In this document: positions 27,001 to 37,629 of the stretch, in pieces
Layout of the letters: every line of letters starts with the position of its first letter
Numbering within the stretch: the stretch's first letter is position 1
Assembly (NCBI RefSeq): GCF_000003815.2
Contig: NC_049988.1
Location: 3,166,419-3,230,418 of the forward strand
Reading direction: 5' to 3'
Length of the DNA: 64,000 nt
From: Branchiostoma floridae
Lineage: Eukaryota; Chordata; Leptocardii; Amphioxiformes; Branchiostomatidae
Translations under genes and position numbers: made by a program
Notes under the pieces: model-generated
Databases searched by the model: none
What the model saw: only the letters and a program-made list of their open reading frames with translations
Told to the model about the DNA's origin: nothing

Positions 27001-28830
27001 TGCAATTGGGACCTAAGCCTAACTAGAAGACCTCGGTCCATGTTAGAAAGGAATGGCTATCAACTCCCTGTAAAATATACCGGCTGCTACTGAAATAGCA
27101 AGCAAACTCAAGGCAAGATGATTGACAACAATTTAGCGACGAAAAAAAATGCTTTAAAAACACAACAATTCAAAGATATCTTACTTTCTGAAGCCAATGT
27201 CCGATTGCGTAGTCAAACTTTTGGTACCAAACAAACGGTCCGGACCCTTCCGGATGGGTCCGTGCACAAACCGCACCAACGTCCTCTTGTCTGTCGCTTA
27301 GCATCTGCATCAGCATGGCCACGATAGAGTCGGCATCAAAGTCAACGTCGCCGTCGGTCGCTAGTATGTACTTGACGTGTGCATCATCGGCTAGAAAGGT
27401 GAAAAGAATACAGTGTTGAGTTCGTGTTTTTGATTGGAGACTGATGCAGGCATAACATATAAAGATCTTTAGATATTTGACGCTATCATGACGTCATCAT
27501 TTTGTATTGGCAGGAACCATGGAAAAAGGATATTCCTAGAAACTTTCAAGGTATGCTACAAAGATGTAACATCAAGTGCAGATAACAGAATTATAGTGTT
27601 TTTACGACTTATGTTGCCAATAGCAACATCGATCAATGACGCCAAAATGACGTTATGAAACGCACATCTAAGATACCAGTTGGGCTCTGCCTTCTTATAT
27701 CCACCACCTTGAATTTTCAAAAATACATTTTTTCAGCAAATAATCTCAAAAGACAATGGGAATAGACTAAAAACGTGTATTTTAACGTTTTTGATTAAAA
27801 AAAAGGTAGTTGCAAATTCTTAGGAATGATGAGAAATTGTTGGTCAAGATTGATTTTTGCTGTTGTTATGTTGCATGTGCATAGACGTGCAGATTAAGTA
27901 TGTGCTTACGGCGGTCCAGGGCAGACTCCATGTACATGACTTGGCTCCATCGTTTCTTGCTCTTCACTTCTTGGTTGTCTTTCAGGTGAATGTAAAGGGG
28001 CAGTTCAAGAAAACCTGGAAGATTCCACTGTAGTTTCCACCCGTACCACATCTTCTCCATCCTCGCCATGGTGCAATCTAAAGAAGAATTCTGAATTGTA
28101 TCCTGTATGTTTATCTCGCTTAAGAGAAGTACTAACAAATGAACTTTCCCACAACAATACATGGTTACGCCTTGCAAAAGCAATTACATCAAAACATATT
28201 TACCTAAATCAAAAACCTCTGCTGCAAAGCCCGATTTGTGAGGTTTGTTTTGGGCGGTCAACTTGTTTAAACCAACTACAAATATTTGATATACGCGTGG
28301 AGACACGTGCCTCGTAAGGTCATATTCTGATTATGTAGTAGTCGTCAAATCGGCATGTGCTCATTTGCATATTCGTGACGAGATAAATGTGACAGCAACC
28401 CTTTGTCGTAATGCGTCAGTCTATCAAGTCAACCACCACTCAGGGGCCAGCTAGACGTCAAAACATGGCAAAGGTCATTTCTTGACAGATCAAAAAATAT
28501 ACATGCTTCTGTCCTCCGTAGTAGAAACCTGGACCTCTGAATATTGACTATTAAAAAATAAGTCAATATTTAGGTTCAGAGTACGCACGGTATAATTGAC
28601 TGCGCAAATCAAACACTAGTCCATTCCGTTAATTTACCAACACCTCGGGCAATAAACCTCCTTCTATGCAGACGTAAAAGACGTGAATATATACTGCAAA
28701 TAGCTTAAGAAATATAATAGATTTAGACTGGTTGTCTTGTAGCTTTCAATAAACCTGGGACATATTGCTTTGCAATATAGTCATTTCTATTATTGAGAGA
28801 CAGAGAAAGAGAGGGAGAGAGAGAGAGACA

Positions 28831-28862
<32 letters not shown>

Positions 28863-31800
28863 AAGAGACAGAGAGAGAGACACAGAGAGAGAGAGAGAAA
28901 GAGACAGAGAGAGAGAGAGAAAAAAAGAAACATGCAAACATGTAGACATAATGAGAAATCATACGTTTTCCACATTGAGAACACCAAGTGTGAAGACTAT
29001 TTCCTCACTTTCACAGCTTATGTTTCATAGCATAGTGCAAGCCAGTAAAAAAAAAACAAGTTAAAACTAACCTTTGAATTTGCTGTTCACCAGGCAGACG
29101 AGTTGAGCGGAAAAATCTGTCAGTTTGGTTCCCCTCACGCCATTGTCAAAGTACACGTGTGCTTCAAATTTTTCAGTCCAGTTGTACTCTTCCCCCAATT
29201 CTTGAGACGCAGCTACTTTTTTGATGGACTCCAAGTACTGCGACATTTCGTCCCATGTCTGTCACAAGAGAAGAAAGCAGCAAGAATTAAGAGAAGGGAT
29301 TATATAAAGTTGTCATATCTCTTTGCATACACCATTCTAACGCGGCGGTATCGGTAGATCGGAAAAGAGGTCAATGAGGCAAACAGACAAAACTTATTTC
29401 TAAAATCAGCTCCTATTTGAATTTTCCCCAAACCACACAAGTTATTCACAATATAAGATCTAGAAACTAGTGTTATGCACCGAAAGATGTAGCAATCTAG
29501 ATCAGCGTAGACTGATCCCATAGTTATAATAATAATAATACAAATATTTGAAGGACATGGAGCCATTCTCTTATGGTCTCCTTTCTAATTGCCAGGCTTT
29601 CATTGCTTGAACTGCCAATTATGAAGGACACTGTCAGTCTTTTGTTTGCCTCATTGAACTCTTTTTAGATCTATCATGGCCGCCTCGTGAGAAAGATGCA
29701 TTACATAACATGGTCAAGACGTGGGGGAAAAACATCACTTCAACACATTTCCAGACTATAAATAAATACGGAACGCATCGGTAAAGTATTCTACTGATCT
29801 TTAGAACCTTCTTCTCTGGGACGTTGCCAAAAATACTTTCACTTCTCATGATCAAATACACACATACCTCTCTGTACATGGTAGTACAGATCATCACAAG
29901 GCCCTGTAGGTCTGTTGCGTCTCCGGGAGAATGTCTTGTCGGGTGTTTGGGGGTCTTGGCCCTATTGAGTAGCATGTGTTGCCCGGTAAACAGCCCAGTG
30001 TAGTGTCGAAACCAGAACAACTAGAGGTTAGAACAGTACGTGAAAGTTGAAGTTCTGTCGCGCATACATCTGTCTGATTACATAAGGCCATATTGATTTG
30101 ATTAATGTCTGACATCCTCTGTGTGAGCGTGCGAATAAAAAACGTTTGACCAAAAATTGCCTTTATTATGAAATCTAGCCAGTAAGGTTGAATAAATGAC
30201 TGAACACACATGATATACCAAACAATAGATACTTAATTTTTTTCTTTTACATCTTCTTTGACCATGGAATATTCTATGATATAAGTACAATTTTTCCGAT
30301 ATTTGTTTTTCCCATACTCTGCATCTATTTGCATATTTTGAAGCTGCTTTGTACGATTTACAATGTGGCTGAATAATAAATCCGATACCGTCTTGAACTA
30401 AGGAGGATATTGCAACCGTCCGTTTTGAGTGATTTTTTATGCAAAAGTATAGTCGAAGTATAATCATATCATCAATCAATAGTGTTTTCAGAAAAACGCT
30501 GCTTTGTAAGTTTTAGGCATCATTTCTATCTTTGGCGCCATTTGCTTTGCAATTGTATCTTTAACAATTATATGACACATAATGGCATTAAATTGGATGT
30601 TGTAAAAGGTGATAAGATAGATAACATCACTTCTTAAAGGGTACACAATAATATGAATGTATAGAACAGATGGAAAATGTACTTACGTTTGACTCATTCT
30701 CGTAGATGGTTGACTCCGTCCAGAACAAATTGTAGGCACTGCAAAGGAGCTGTCCCACTGCGACTAGGCCTACTCTGAGATACACATACCAGTCAAATCG
30801 ATTCCCACTATCACCACTCATGATCTTCCAATCCCAAATGTCCCCCAGCAATGGAGACAAGTGCACGTTGGCTGCCAAGACAAATGTTACGATGGGGGCG
30901 AGACTCAGAGGAATAAGAAAAGAGTAGAACTGGATACACATGGCACAGGCGATTACACCAAGAACGTACCCGCCAAAAGCAGGAAGAACGGAAAGCATTA
31001 TTTCGGTCTGCCTCAAGTATAGGGAGCTGAAGCCGTTGGAAACCACGCCAGTGTCACCCGGTGGTACTACAAACAACGCGGTGACTAAGACAACCATGTT
31101 GAGAAAGTTCTTTAATATCGTGGCTCTCAAATTTGCAGTTCTGGCTTCCCCTTGAGCGTCGTTGTTAGTGATGCCTTGCACTTGTACGCTGTGGCCTTGG
31201 TATGACTGTGAAGAATCAGCCCTCTCGGAGACCTGTCGACTATCACGTTGGTTTTGACGCTGCTGTAAAGAGGACGTCTTTACTTTCATCTGCATTTCCT
31301 GAACTAGCGGACACCAGGCAATAGCCAGAAGCGAGAGTGATACTGGTATCGCCCAAATCGCAGGGGAACTGGAAGGCATTGTCTTAAACTTATGATCATT
31401 GGTAAGTTGCAAAACCACACCGACTGCGATAAAAGCAATGCCGAAAATATTCGGTACCAGCCACCAGTTCATAGTACCTCGTGGTATGAAGTGACCGACT
31501 AGCACGGTGTTCATCAGAATAATAGCGGTTGGGAGGTTGACGTTAGGGTCACCAAGGACGTAGAAGGTAAACAGCCACAACCCAGACACCTCACATGCGC
31601 TTACGAGAGCGATCTGCGAAAATATAAAGAAACCAATCAACCCGAATAGAGGTGGGTACCGGAACAGAAAACTCAGGTCCAGGTACCTGAACCTGGACCT
31701 AATCATATGTGGAAACTTGTGAATGGGCGATACTCAAAATCAATGATCCATTTTGCTGCAATGGTTTGGTGGAGTATCCGATGTTCATTGACGTTTTAAA

Positions 31801-34800
31801 ATCCTATCCGAGTCATATAAACTGCCTCTGCTTTAGATCAAGTTTGTCTGTATAAGGCTGGTAAAAATGACTATTAACTTTCCTCTACTTCACTCTTGTT
31901 TTTTTCTTGGATCTGTAAGACTCAAGACACGTGAACGCCAGCCAGTTTACCCTGTACATTTTTTAATCGGTCCAACATCTGGTCCACTGTTTATTTTCAG
32001 GTCTGTTTTTTCTGGACCGGTCCAATGAGAAAAAAACAGTTGTGGGGGTACCCGCTCCTAAACCCGAACTTGTGGATGGTAGGTTTGATAAATGCAGTTG
32101 AACAATTGCTGCAGCTGTTTTGCTGAAGGGCGGTTATACTTGCTGTGCTGACATACAGGCACAAATACAGACTGAGATATCTTATTACCTGCATGTATGC
32201 AGGTATGGTTTTGATGCTTTGGAAACTTTTCGGTAGCCGGGGATGTAGGGCGCTGTATCTCGTGAACGGATGGTGCGAGCACGACGATTTTTGGTACGTG
32301 GGTTGGGGGTGGTAGCCTAACACTCATGTTTGATTTTGGGCCTCCTGGCGTTTGAACTTGACATTGCAGGTGGCATTTTTGGTGTTTTTTGGGCACTTTT
32401 GGCGCTGTGTGTCCGGAACGATACGCGCGATTGCGACGATTTTTGATGCATGGGTGGGGGGTTGTTGTCTGTTGCCTAGGATTGACTTTGGGCCTTGTCG
32501 CGTTTGAACTTGACCCGGCAGGTCGAATTTTGTGTCCGGGAGGGGTGTTTCCGGAGTTATATCTTCTGAACGGCTGGTGCTGGCGCGATGATATTTGGCA
32601 CATGTGTCGGCGGTGGCTGAATAATGCTCAATTTTGATTTTGGCGCCCTTGGTGCTTGAACTTGACATTTTAGGTTACCTTTTGTGCGGGCACGGGGCGT
32701 GCGCTGTATCTCCGGAACGCAAGGTACCATTGTGTTGCCATTTGGTACGTGAGTTGTTTGTGGTGTCCTGGTGGTCAGGTTTGATTTTGGGCCTCCTAGT
32801 GCTTGAACTTGATACTGTATAGGTTGACCCTGTTTTTGTGTGGTTGGGGCATCCTCCCAATATCTGCTTGGTTTTAAAAACAGATTATGGTTGGGTGTAG
32901 AACCATCATCTGGCCTGGGCCACCTTCAATGTATCAGGTTACTTAGTGGCACTGACAGTTTGCCAGATGACGGGAGTGTGCCAGATTATATATCTGTTGG
33001 TCAGGTATAATTGGAGTTTGCTTATTACTCTTTGTGGTGTTTCTAGAGCTGTATAGTACTGAGTTTTAAGTTCCGGTACAAGTTCCTTTACCCTGTTGGC
33101 AATCATGGTTGAACTTGAACTTAAACAGAAGAAGATGCAATTTTCTAATGTGGAGGAGAACTGTATAGAGTGTGGGCATAAGAGAAAGGTATGTGTATGA
33201 TTTGTCCTGTGTTTCTTTTTGTTTCTTTGGTAATGCCATTTCCATACTGTATACAGGTAATTTGTTGTTTTGGGCAAGTCATATTCGCTTGGTTTTTGGG
33301 CCTGCTTAATCTATGGTACAGGCAGGGTTAAGTGGTGGAGGCTTAGCTTTGTTCTGTTTTAAATTCAGTATCGTTTGTTGCATTTTGTCGCGGCAAATAT
33401 ATGATGAAATTCCCCTTCTAAGCAACTGCTCATTGGTTTGTGGGGATGTTTGCTGGGTGTTTGCTTTGACTACAACAGCTTCTGAACTTTTCAAAGCTTC
33501 CATTGCCAGCAGCTTGCCATCTATAAATGGGATTGACAAGGACATTTTTCATAGTAAATTATGCTGTTAAATTTGGCTTAGATACTACAGGAGATTTAGG
33601 TTTGGGTTGGATGGATTGAATGAAAATATCATACCACCCTGGGGACTAACTGTTGCTGCTGCATGGGGGCTACCACTATTCATGTTGTCTAATGTCTATG
33701 GAACTACAGATAAAAGTATCATTGGTCAAATTATGCGAGTAACATTCCGATGTCAAGTGAATAACACCCCAGAAATAAATCTTTAATGAATATCATTGGA
33801 AGAACACAAACCAAGGAGACTTAGCAGCTGCATTAGGTCAGTACATTGAAATAGGAAGATATTAGTATATCATGTGACAGAGTAACTACATGTGCATGGG
33901 CCATCTGAGACAAAAAAAGGTAGCGTCTCAACAACTTCAAAGTACTGTGGTTGGTTACATACTTAAGAAATCCAAAATAAGTAATGTTCATCCCTGTCCA
34001 AACTTACAAATTCAGAAAATGGAATTTCAGAGTCAGACTTTTGCATGGTGCACAACCAACACAGTAAAAAGCTCATTTTTCCAACCACGTACCACAGACA
34101 AAAAGGCAAAAATACACAATAGGTCTACAGAAACCCAATACATTTCATGCAGGCCTGAGGTCTACGAACTCTTGTTGAATTATTGATTTAATGCTGTCAC
34201 ATTTACCCAATCTACTCCCAAAGTACAACCCTTCCAAGGTGACCTTTCATATGATACGTAGGGACCTTTACCCTTGATATATTTCCCACAATGCTGTGCA
34301 CGCTCACTCAATGTTGTTACTACGACCCCTATATATCAGGGTCCATGAGTCATAAAAAAGCCTTTACTGTTTTAGCCCCAATGCTTGTTTACCAAAGCAC
34401 TTCAGAAAGACGAAAAGGGTAACGGGACGGGTCCAGTTTCCTACAGGGATCCAAATGCCGACAGGGTTTAAAGATCATTGCGGAGAAATGCATAAATGTG
34501 TGCACATGAGAAGCGGAACGAGTTATAGACTAACCCTTGTTGTAAATAACTGCAATGTCGGGATATGTGTCGAAGTTAGCAAGTCCCACAGATAACGATT
34601 GAAAAACTTGCGCAAGTTTGGCACGTGCAAGTTGACGGGTGACTATGACCCTCGAAACTCTTAAATTAATCTTCGCAAAATACGACGTGCGAAAAAATAC
34701 CACCACATATACGAATGATATTTATTAGACTTTCTAAAAAAATATCTGTGTTCTGTCTTGCCTTTTATTAATTTGGATAATCATAGGTTTCATTCAACCC

Positions 34801-36284
34801 CCCAAAACACACTGTAATGGCATTGTCGGCCCTCCGAAATTTATGTTGATGTATCTACCTTGAGTTGACGGTGCACATCTTAGCGCCAAGATGTTTACAT
34901 ATCATCATCATCGTCGTCTTTGTACATACATCTACTGTAGTACTTTCACAAACAGGGTAACGTTTGCACATGAGGGCCCTTATAGGTACCCAAATGCAAT
35001 TTCAAGGCATGAATATTGGAAATATTCTGGATAGGACATTAACAATATTAAAGTTTTCTTCACCATAATAGCACATTTGTATCATTACTGTAAATGCAGT
35101 AATGTTCGCGGTGGTTTCATGTTCGCGTTGCCAATTCACCGAGCTCAACACTGCATATTTTTTTCCATGACGGTATGAGACTACCGCGAACTCAACACCA
35201 CCACGAACACTCCCTTTTCCCACTACCGTGAATTTAAATCCCCGCGAACTTATATGCATTTACAGTATTTCGTACTTTGCGCTCTAGCTTTGAAAAAGAA
35301 CACACAAACAAGCCGGAAATAGACCCCTTTATTTATTGTGCCCCACAATAAATCAACACAGGATCGAGCCAGTAAAGGTTTCCCGTCGGCAATTTTCGGT
35401 GATTTCAGAACGCATGAGGTCACCAAGCGCATTGAATTTGATTTGTGTTTTCGGAAATCGAAACATGATTCGATCAAGTGACGATACTGTATCGCCGGAA
35501 ACGTTCGGGACTCATCGGTGATATTTGGCCGATGTTTTAAAATTAGAAATAATGTCTGCCCCGGCGCAATGAGTTCTCACCACCAAACGACGTCGAATCT
35601 TTGCTTAATGACGGTCGATATGCAATTGGAGATTGTTATTGAAAGTCACTGTGTGTAAAAATGATTTCAAAATTGAATTTAAAAAAAAATACGAGTTTCA
35701 AGGCCCTAATAAAAGTGCGATATAAAAGACAACAAAACAAACACTACATAGAATGAACAATAACGAGCGTATTATATTTCTTGCCAAGTACAATTCTTAG
35801 TTTTCACATCAGCCCGAGCGGGCCATGGATTGGAAATGTGAAGGTAGCATAAGACAATTCTTTAGGTACTTACAAGCAACACCGACTGCCACTTTGGTGA
35901 CGGCTGCCCACTGCTAAGGCTTTCCTTTATCATTGCGCGTATGAAGCCGAATGCTGATGGTACAAAAAGTACCAGCCATAGAGCTACGAAGTCAGCGTCG
36001 CTCGTTGACACCAGCACACCGTAATTGTTCATAAAGAATGCCTCAGTCCTGTTCGAATTCGTTTCGTTTTTCATAGCTCGATCTTTCGCGAGGACAAAGG
36101 TGGAAAGATTACTGCAGACCATGCAAGCCAGTACGGCTAGCATGATCAGAGCAGCAAACGCCCACTTGAGAAGTCGTTCTTCACAAGAGTAAGCTTCATC
36201 GTTGAAGACCTGGCGACGTGGCGGCAGCCTGTTGCTCGCTCCCCGCCTGCCTGTCACATCTACATCGGCAGCGTTCGATGCCAT
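8846..36284 (-). CDS. chitin synthase with extracellular WSC domain and tandem SAM domains (21 exons, 1,439 aa)
   Basis: The enzyme is a membrane family-2 glycosyltransferase that polymerises UDP-GlcNAc into chitin and extrudes it across the plasma membrane. All 21 exons join in phase to 4,320 nt with consensus GT-AG borders. The start ATG at 36284-36282 has an in-frame TGA five codons upstream and G at -3 and +4. The stop is at 8848-8846. Order of parts: membrane region 1-446, catalytic core ~485-775, five-helix cluster with WSC at 905-998, SWGTRE 1067-1072, acidic linker, SAM ~1161-1223 and ~1238-1305, and two C-terminal helices. There is no myosin motor. Chitin synthases are known to be diversified in lancelets; the WSC insertion is what I see here. 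Exon coordinates are given in the domain entries. I did not find a polyadenylation signal. The 27-kb span is inflated by many intronic transposons. Confidence 0.95.
10270..14339 (-). CDS. chitin synthase exons 16-20: two SAM domains and first C-terminal helix
   Basis: Exons 14339-14254, 14081-14007, 13285-13181, 12051-11886 and 10523-10270. SAM 1 (~1161-1223) begins RQWLQSIFG and includes MADKDLKDIGVADMYDRSDF. SAM 2 (~1238-1305) begins VETWLKMIGL and includes MTEDRIVAKLGVEAKGEGR. SAM domains mediate homo- or hetero-oligomerisation. Exon 20 continues to LRNSYLLTFLLANAVWLVL, a conserved chitin-synthase C-terminal helix (~1345-1368). Confidence 0.9.
10730..10857. repeat. 32-bp minisatellite, four units
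   Basis: Units start at 10730, 10762, 10794 and 10826. Units 1 and 2 carry GACCAATCAG (a CCAAT-box core); units 3 and 4 are diverged. It lies in the chitin synthase intron between exons 19 and 20. Confidence 0.8.
11409..11765. repeat. dispersed repeat related to 6992-7867, short copy
   Basis: It starts TTACTTTCCCCGAGAAGGTT with a short TG-rich run and ends in TTTGGCGAAGATATG...GTGGAACTCTAGTTA, the same right end as the 6992-7867 element. The octamer units are missing. The remaining intron around it (10860-11885) shows nothing else. Confidence 0.55.
12757..13170. mobile_element. inverted-repeat MITE abutting chitin synthase exon 18
   Basis: CCGTCAGAATGAAAATTCTT at about 12793 is inverted at about 13127-13146, with weaker inverted similarity outside. 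The right edge is within about 15 bp of the exon 18 donor (13181). Confidence 0.5.
14727..16935. mobile_element. 2.2 kb palindromic long-TIR element with G/C-rich subterminal repeats
   Basis: The two ends GTGACAGCGATCTCGCCC and its reverse complement are flanked by ACCGGT on both sides (14721-14726, 16936-16941). The arms run about 1 kb each (14727-15726 and 15946-16935) and are nearly identical. Near both ends are repeated AGCGATCTCGCCCC blocks. No transposase is visible. Confidence 0.8.
15727..15826. other. assembly gap (100 N)
   Basis: A run of exactly 100 N sits at the centre of the palindrome. The true length is unknown. A 68-codon ORF that reads through it is an artefact. Confidence 0.98.
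17036..18872 (-). CDS. chitin synthase exons 13-15: helices 4-5, SWGTRE and acidic linker
   Basis: Exons 18872-18675, 17676-17592 and 17181-17036. Exon 13 has a helix around VTTLYVAIVAGIHIVAALL, then HPREF, a second helix (VVYLFTLPCVYILMNVYSV) and DQSWG. The diagnostic SWGTRE (1067-1072) is completed across the exon 13/14 junction. Exons 14-15 encode a charged, probably partly coiled or disordered linker (ARSQKEQSKENFF..., ETEEDTDEELERET). Confidence 0.92.
18285..18640. repeat. dispersed repeat related to 6992-7867, fragment
   Basis: Starts with CCAATGTTATGTTTTCGGTA and a (GT)n run at ~18316-18334, then text parallel to 7050-7330, including the CAGCGGAACTTCC module at ~18457. It ends just before chitin synthase exon 13. 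Confidence 0.6.
19140..19331. mobile_element. foldback MITE, ~190 bp
   Basis: AAGGCATGCTGTTGCATTAT and following text is inverted against the right half ending AATGATTCAACACAATGCCTT. It lies in the chitin synthase intron between exons 12 and 13. Confidence 0.65.
19674..20919 (-). CDS. chitin synthase exons 11-12: WSC carbohydrate-binding domain
   Basis: Exons 20919-20773 and 19835-19674 encode residues ~900-1002. The pattern KYEGCYPE, MTNDKCMDHCYENHFVF, TVCFCGS, MCAFPCPGD, CGGNPQQLSVY is that of a WSC domain, with eight or more cysteines expected to form disulfides. Sequons (NSS, NAT) agree with an extracellular location. The exon 12 donor was set at GTGAGC (19673) because it gives phase 1 into exon 13 and keeps the complete WSC end; an earlier GTAATC would cut the domain. 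WSC domains are known to bind polysaccharides. The domain is flanked on both sides by helices of the same chitin synthase, so it is an insertion into the enzyme, not a neighbouring gene. Confidence 0.9.
20196..20425. mobile_element. foldback MITE, ~230 bp
   Basis: Arms include CTCTCCAAGCAGAGGTTAGG and TCGTTTTTATCGGGCTTTCT, each with its inverse in the right half. Poly-C/poly-C tracts lie at both edges. In the intron between WSC exons 11 and 12. Confidence 0.75.
21325..21412. repeat. (GA)n microsatellite
   Basis: Imperfect GA/AGAG repeat in the intron after exon 10. ORFs across it are compositional artefacts. Confidence 0.9.
21554..22014 (-). CDS. chitin synthase exons 9-10: helices 2 and 3 of the post-catalytic cluster
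   Basis: Exons 22014-21899 (VPTWVSFVFLVLLTL helix, then YSQETQLK) and 21659-21554 (VAKILCVIFLLATAV helix). With the helix at the end of exon 8 this makes three crossings after the cytosolic QRRRW, which places the following segment outside the cell. Confidence 0.9.
22743..30020 (-). CDS. chitin synthase exons 3-8: catalytic domain
   Basis: Exons: 30020-29868, 29258-29072, 28077-27910, 27390-27185, 26463-26296 and 22998-22743. In order they encode CTTMYRE, the WDEMSQYLESIKK segment, KRWSQVMYM, the donor-binding DGDVDF (628-633), GSGPFVWYQKF and AIGHWLQK, GEDRW (731-735, catalytic base region) and QRRRW (769-773, acceptor/product channel). All hallmark residues are present, so the enzyme should be active. 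The final exon also encodes the first helix of the post-catalytic cluster. Confidence 0.95.
23122..25771. mobile_element. 2.65 kb TIR element with TA flanks
   Basis: The left end AAGGTGGGTTTACACCTGCG continues for 30 bp and is inverted exactly at the right end (25742-25771). TA flanks both sides (23120-23121, 25772-25773). The outer ~700 bp on the left is CpG-rich. A separate octamer repeat (23923-25010) is nested inside. It occupies most of the intron between exons 7 and 8. No ORF resembling a transposase. Confidence 0.7.
23923..25010. repeat. dispersed repeat with TACCTCCATGAA ends and octamer pairs, copy 1
   Basis: Ends TACCTCCATGAA and TTCATGGAGGTA are inverted. Inside are ATGCAAAT/ATTTGCAT pairs (near 24095, 24222 and 24516) and a CA-rich microsatellite (24919-24985). 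A second copy in the same orientation is at 50728-51734. Confidence 0.75.
25926..26240. repeat. (CA)n-rich microsatellite
   Basis: Long imperfect CA/CG/CATA repeat just upstream of the exon 7 donor side. All long ORFs on both strands here are repeat artefacts. Confidence 0.9.
28796..28926. repeat. (GA)n microsatellite
   Basis: GAGAGACAGA-type repeat in the intron between exons 4 and 5. Confidence 0.9.
30687..36284 (-). CDS. chitin synthase exons 1-2: N-terminal membrane region
   Basis: Exon 1 is 36284-35874 (residues 1-137) and exon 2 is 31613-30687 (138-446), both phase 0. Exon 1 has a cytosolic arginine-rich head, a helix at ~41-66, sequons NLS/NET/NRT, and a second helix at ~98-117. Exon 2 starts IALVSACEVSGLWLF and contains several more helices, with a hydrophilic Q/S/R-rich loop in the middle. 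This multi-helix N-terminus is typical of animal chitin synthases. The intervening 4.3-kb intron holds a hAT-like MITE, a 150-bp tandem array and unexplained ORFs. Confidence 0.92.
31647..32060. mobile_element. hAT-like MITE with 8-bp target duplication
   Basis: AACCCGAA is found directly on both sides (31639-31646, 32061-32068). Ends are TAGAGGTGGGTACC and GGGTACCCGCTCCTA. An 8-bp duplication is characteristic of the hAT superfamily. The same family hosts the palindrome at 14365-16996. It sits about 30 bp from exon 2's acceptor. Confidence 0.8.
32200..32860. repeat. degenerate ~150-bp tandem array
   Basis: TTTGATTTTGGGCCTCCTGG-like blocks recur near 32330, 32481, 32632 and 32781, each followed by CTTGAACTTGACATT and a CTGTATCTCCGGAACG-like block. 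It lies in chitin synthase intron 1. ORFs over it on both strands are not credible genes. Confidence 0.65.
33105..34186 (+). other. coding-like segments of unknown identity in chitin synthase intron 1
   Basis: On the strand opposite the chitin synthase are four pieces that look like exons. They are 33105-33188 (28 codons from ATG, ending ECGHKRK before GTATGT), 33322-33570 (82 codons after a TACAG acceptor, cysteine-rich, IYDEIPLLSNCSLVCGDVC), about 33591-33786 (RFGLDGLNENIIPPWGLTV... to a stop) and 33890-34186 (98 aa from ATG). Each has its own stop or a plausible splice site, but I could not join them into one reading frame with confidence. It may be a decayed transposon, a nested gene or chance. 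No family recognised. Confidence 0.3.
34420..34760. repeat. diverged relative of the 2466-3556 element (left part)
   Basis: It starts TAACGGGACGGGTCCAG and tracks 2466-2850 through CTTGTTGTAAATAACTGCAA, GTGTCGAAGTTAGCAAGTCC and CCACAGATAACGATTG. The right terminal repeat was not found, so the copy appears truncated. 34760-35080 shows nothing else. Confidence 0.6.
35086..35268. mobile_element. CGCGGTGG-type MITE, copy 2
   Basis: Terminal TACTGTAAATGCA is inverted as TGCATTTACAGTA. Internal GTTCGCGGTGG and CCGCGAACT blocks match 8604-8820. Confidence 0.75.
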
Positions 36285-36299
36285 GACGGTGTGATCTCA

Positions 36300-36658
36300 A
36301 CTGTGTCTGATACGTTAGCTGAACTGTACTGCTTCATAACCTATGCAGACTGATCCATGAGATGAGTGGGGGTGGGGTGATAACAGTAATGAATTTTTCA
36401 CTAGCTTTCGTGTACGAAGATAACCAAAACTGGTGAGAAGTTTCATCATACATGTTAAGAGGTTATTATTAAACGTCAATTCGCTATGGGGACGCAGTGG
36501 GGAAAAAAATCACAAAAATATCAAATAGAGAACAGACCGATTTTATTGATTTTGTTTTCGTGACAACTGTATTGGATCCGACTGCTAACAATAGCACAAT
36601 AAATCTCTAAAGCGAACTTTGAAATAGGGCGTAGTCTTAACGAGTTCTACAGCAAACA
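36300..36658. promoter_or_regulatory. chitin synthase 5' flank between start codon and foldback element
   Basis: This is the only non-repetitive DNA between the start codon and the large palindrome, so the 5' UTR and probably the core promoter must lie here or inside the element. I see no clear TATA box or initiator. Confidence 0.35.
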
Positions 36659-37629
36659 CACCCCGACCAATCGAATGGGGACATCCCTCGCGAATGTGCA
36701 CACTCCTCTAGAAAATAGGACACTCCTCGACTTTCAAGGGGGCGCTCCTCTTGGAAAGGGGATGTTTCTCCCTCAATTAGGGGACGCTCCTCCGGAAATG
36801 GTATGGTCATCGGGCATAGGGGACGTCCCTCCAACACCCCCGCCGGCCCGTGGAATCGGCCGCTAACCCGACAAATCCCTTTCTAGTTCATCTAAATCAC
36901 AACATCCAAAACTTTAACCCCGTCAGTGCTCTCGACAAACGTCATACCTCGCCAGGTAATGATAGTTTTTTATTAAAAATTGAGGCATGTTGGAAAAAAA
37001 GCCGCCCGCGCGGCAGAACATCACCAGTCTTCAGTGTTAAAATGGCGGCGTACCGCACGCCCGGCAAGCAAAACATCGAGTTTTAGCCTAAATATCCGCG
37101 TGCTTGTCGAGTTTTAAGAGCAAATGTCTGTAAGGATCAAACAATGGTGGCAAAGGTCAAAAAATCGATTTGGCTCATATTTTGCACAGTGATAGTACTT
37201 GGTCCACAACCCCTCAAAATAGCTATCTTTTAGATCAAAACTCCTTGTTGCCATGGTAACGGGCCAACAAAGTTTTCTGGCCATTTTCCCCAATTTCCGC
37301 ATCTGAAAAACACGGAAATCGGCATACTTTACGGCATTGTCACTCCAACATCTTTTATTGTATCGTCAAAACAAAACAAGATCTGAATAGACCAACATTT
37401 TGGCTTTTTAGAAATTGTTGTGAAATTTCCAACGAGATAAAATTGAGGTCTTGGGCAGCATCAAAACAATACAATGTTTCAAGCTTCAAAATAACGTAAT
37501 TTTTGGCCCATCTTTGTAAGGCCATAAGTGCCGAGCTGGTAATTTTTTTGACTTGAAATTTGTACCCTGTATAGATGATTGATATATCTATCAAATGCAA
37601 TGTTGCAAAGTTTGGGGTCTTGTTTGGTT

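Noticed and set aside
28723-28987. Several 65-99 codon ORFs rich in Ser/Leu or Arg/Glu
   Set aside because: Products of the GA microsatellite.
32058-32668. 181- and 114-codon minus-strand ORFs
   Set aside because: They cover the 150-bp tandem array and the periodic peptide simply mirrors the DNA repeat.
37355-37600. ORFs of 62-82 codons mirrored at 39055-40350
   Set aside because: Mirror copies within the foldback arms; different frames are equally open and there is no recognisable domain.
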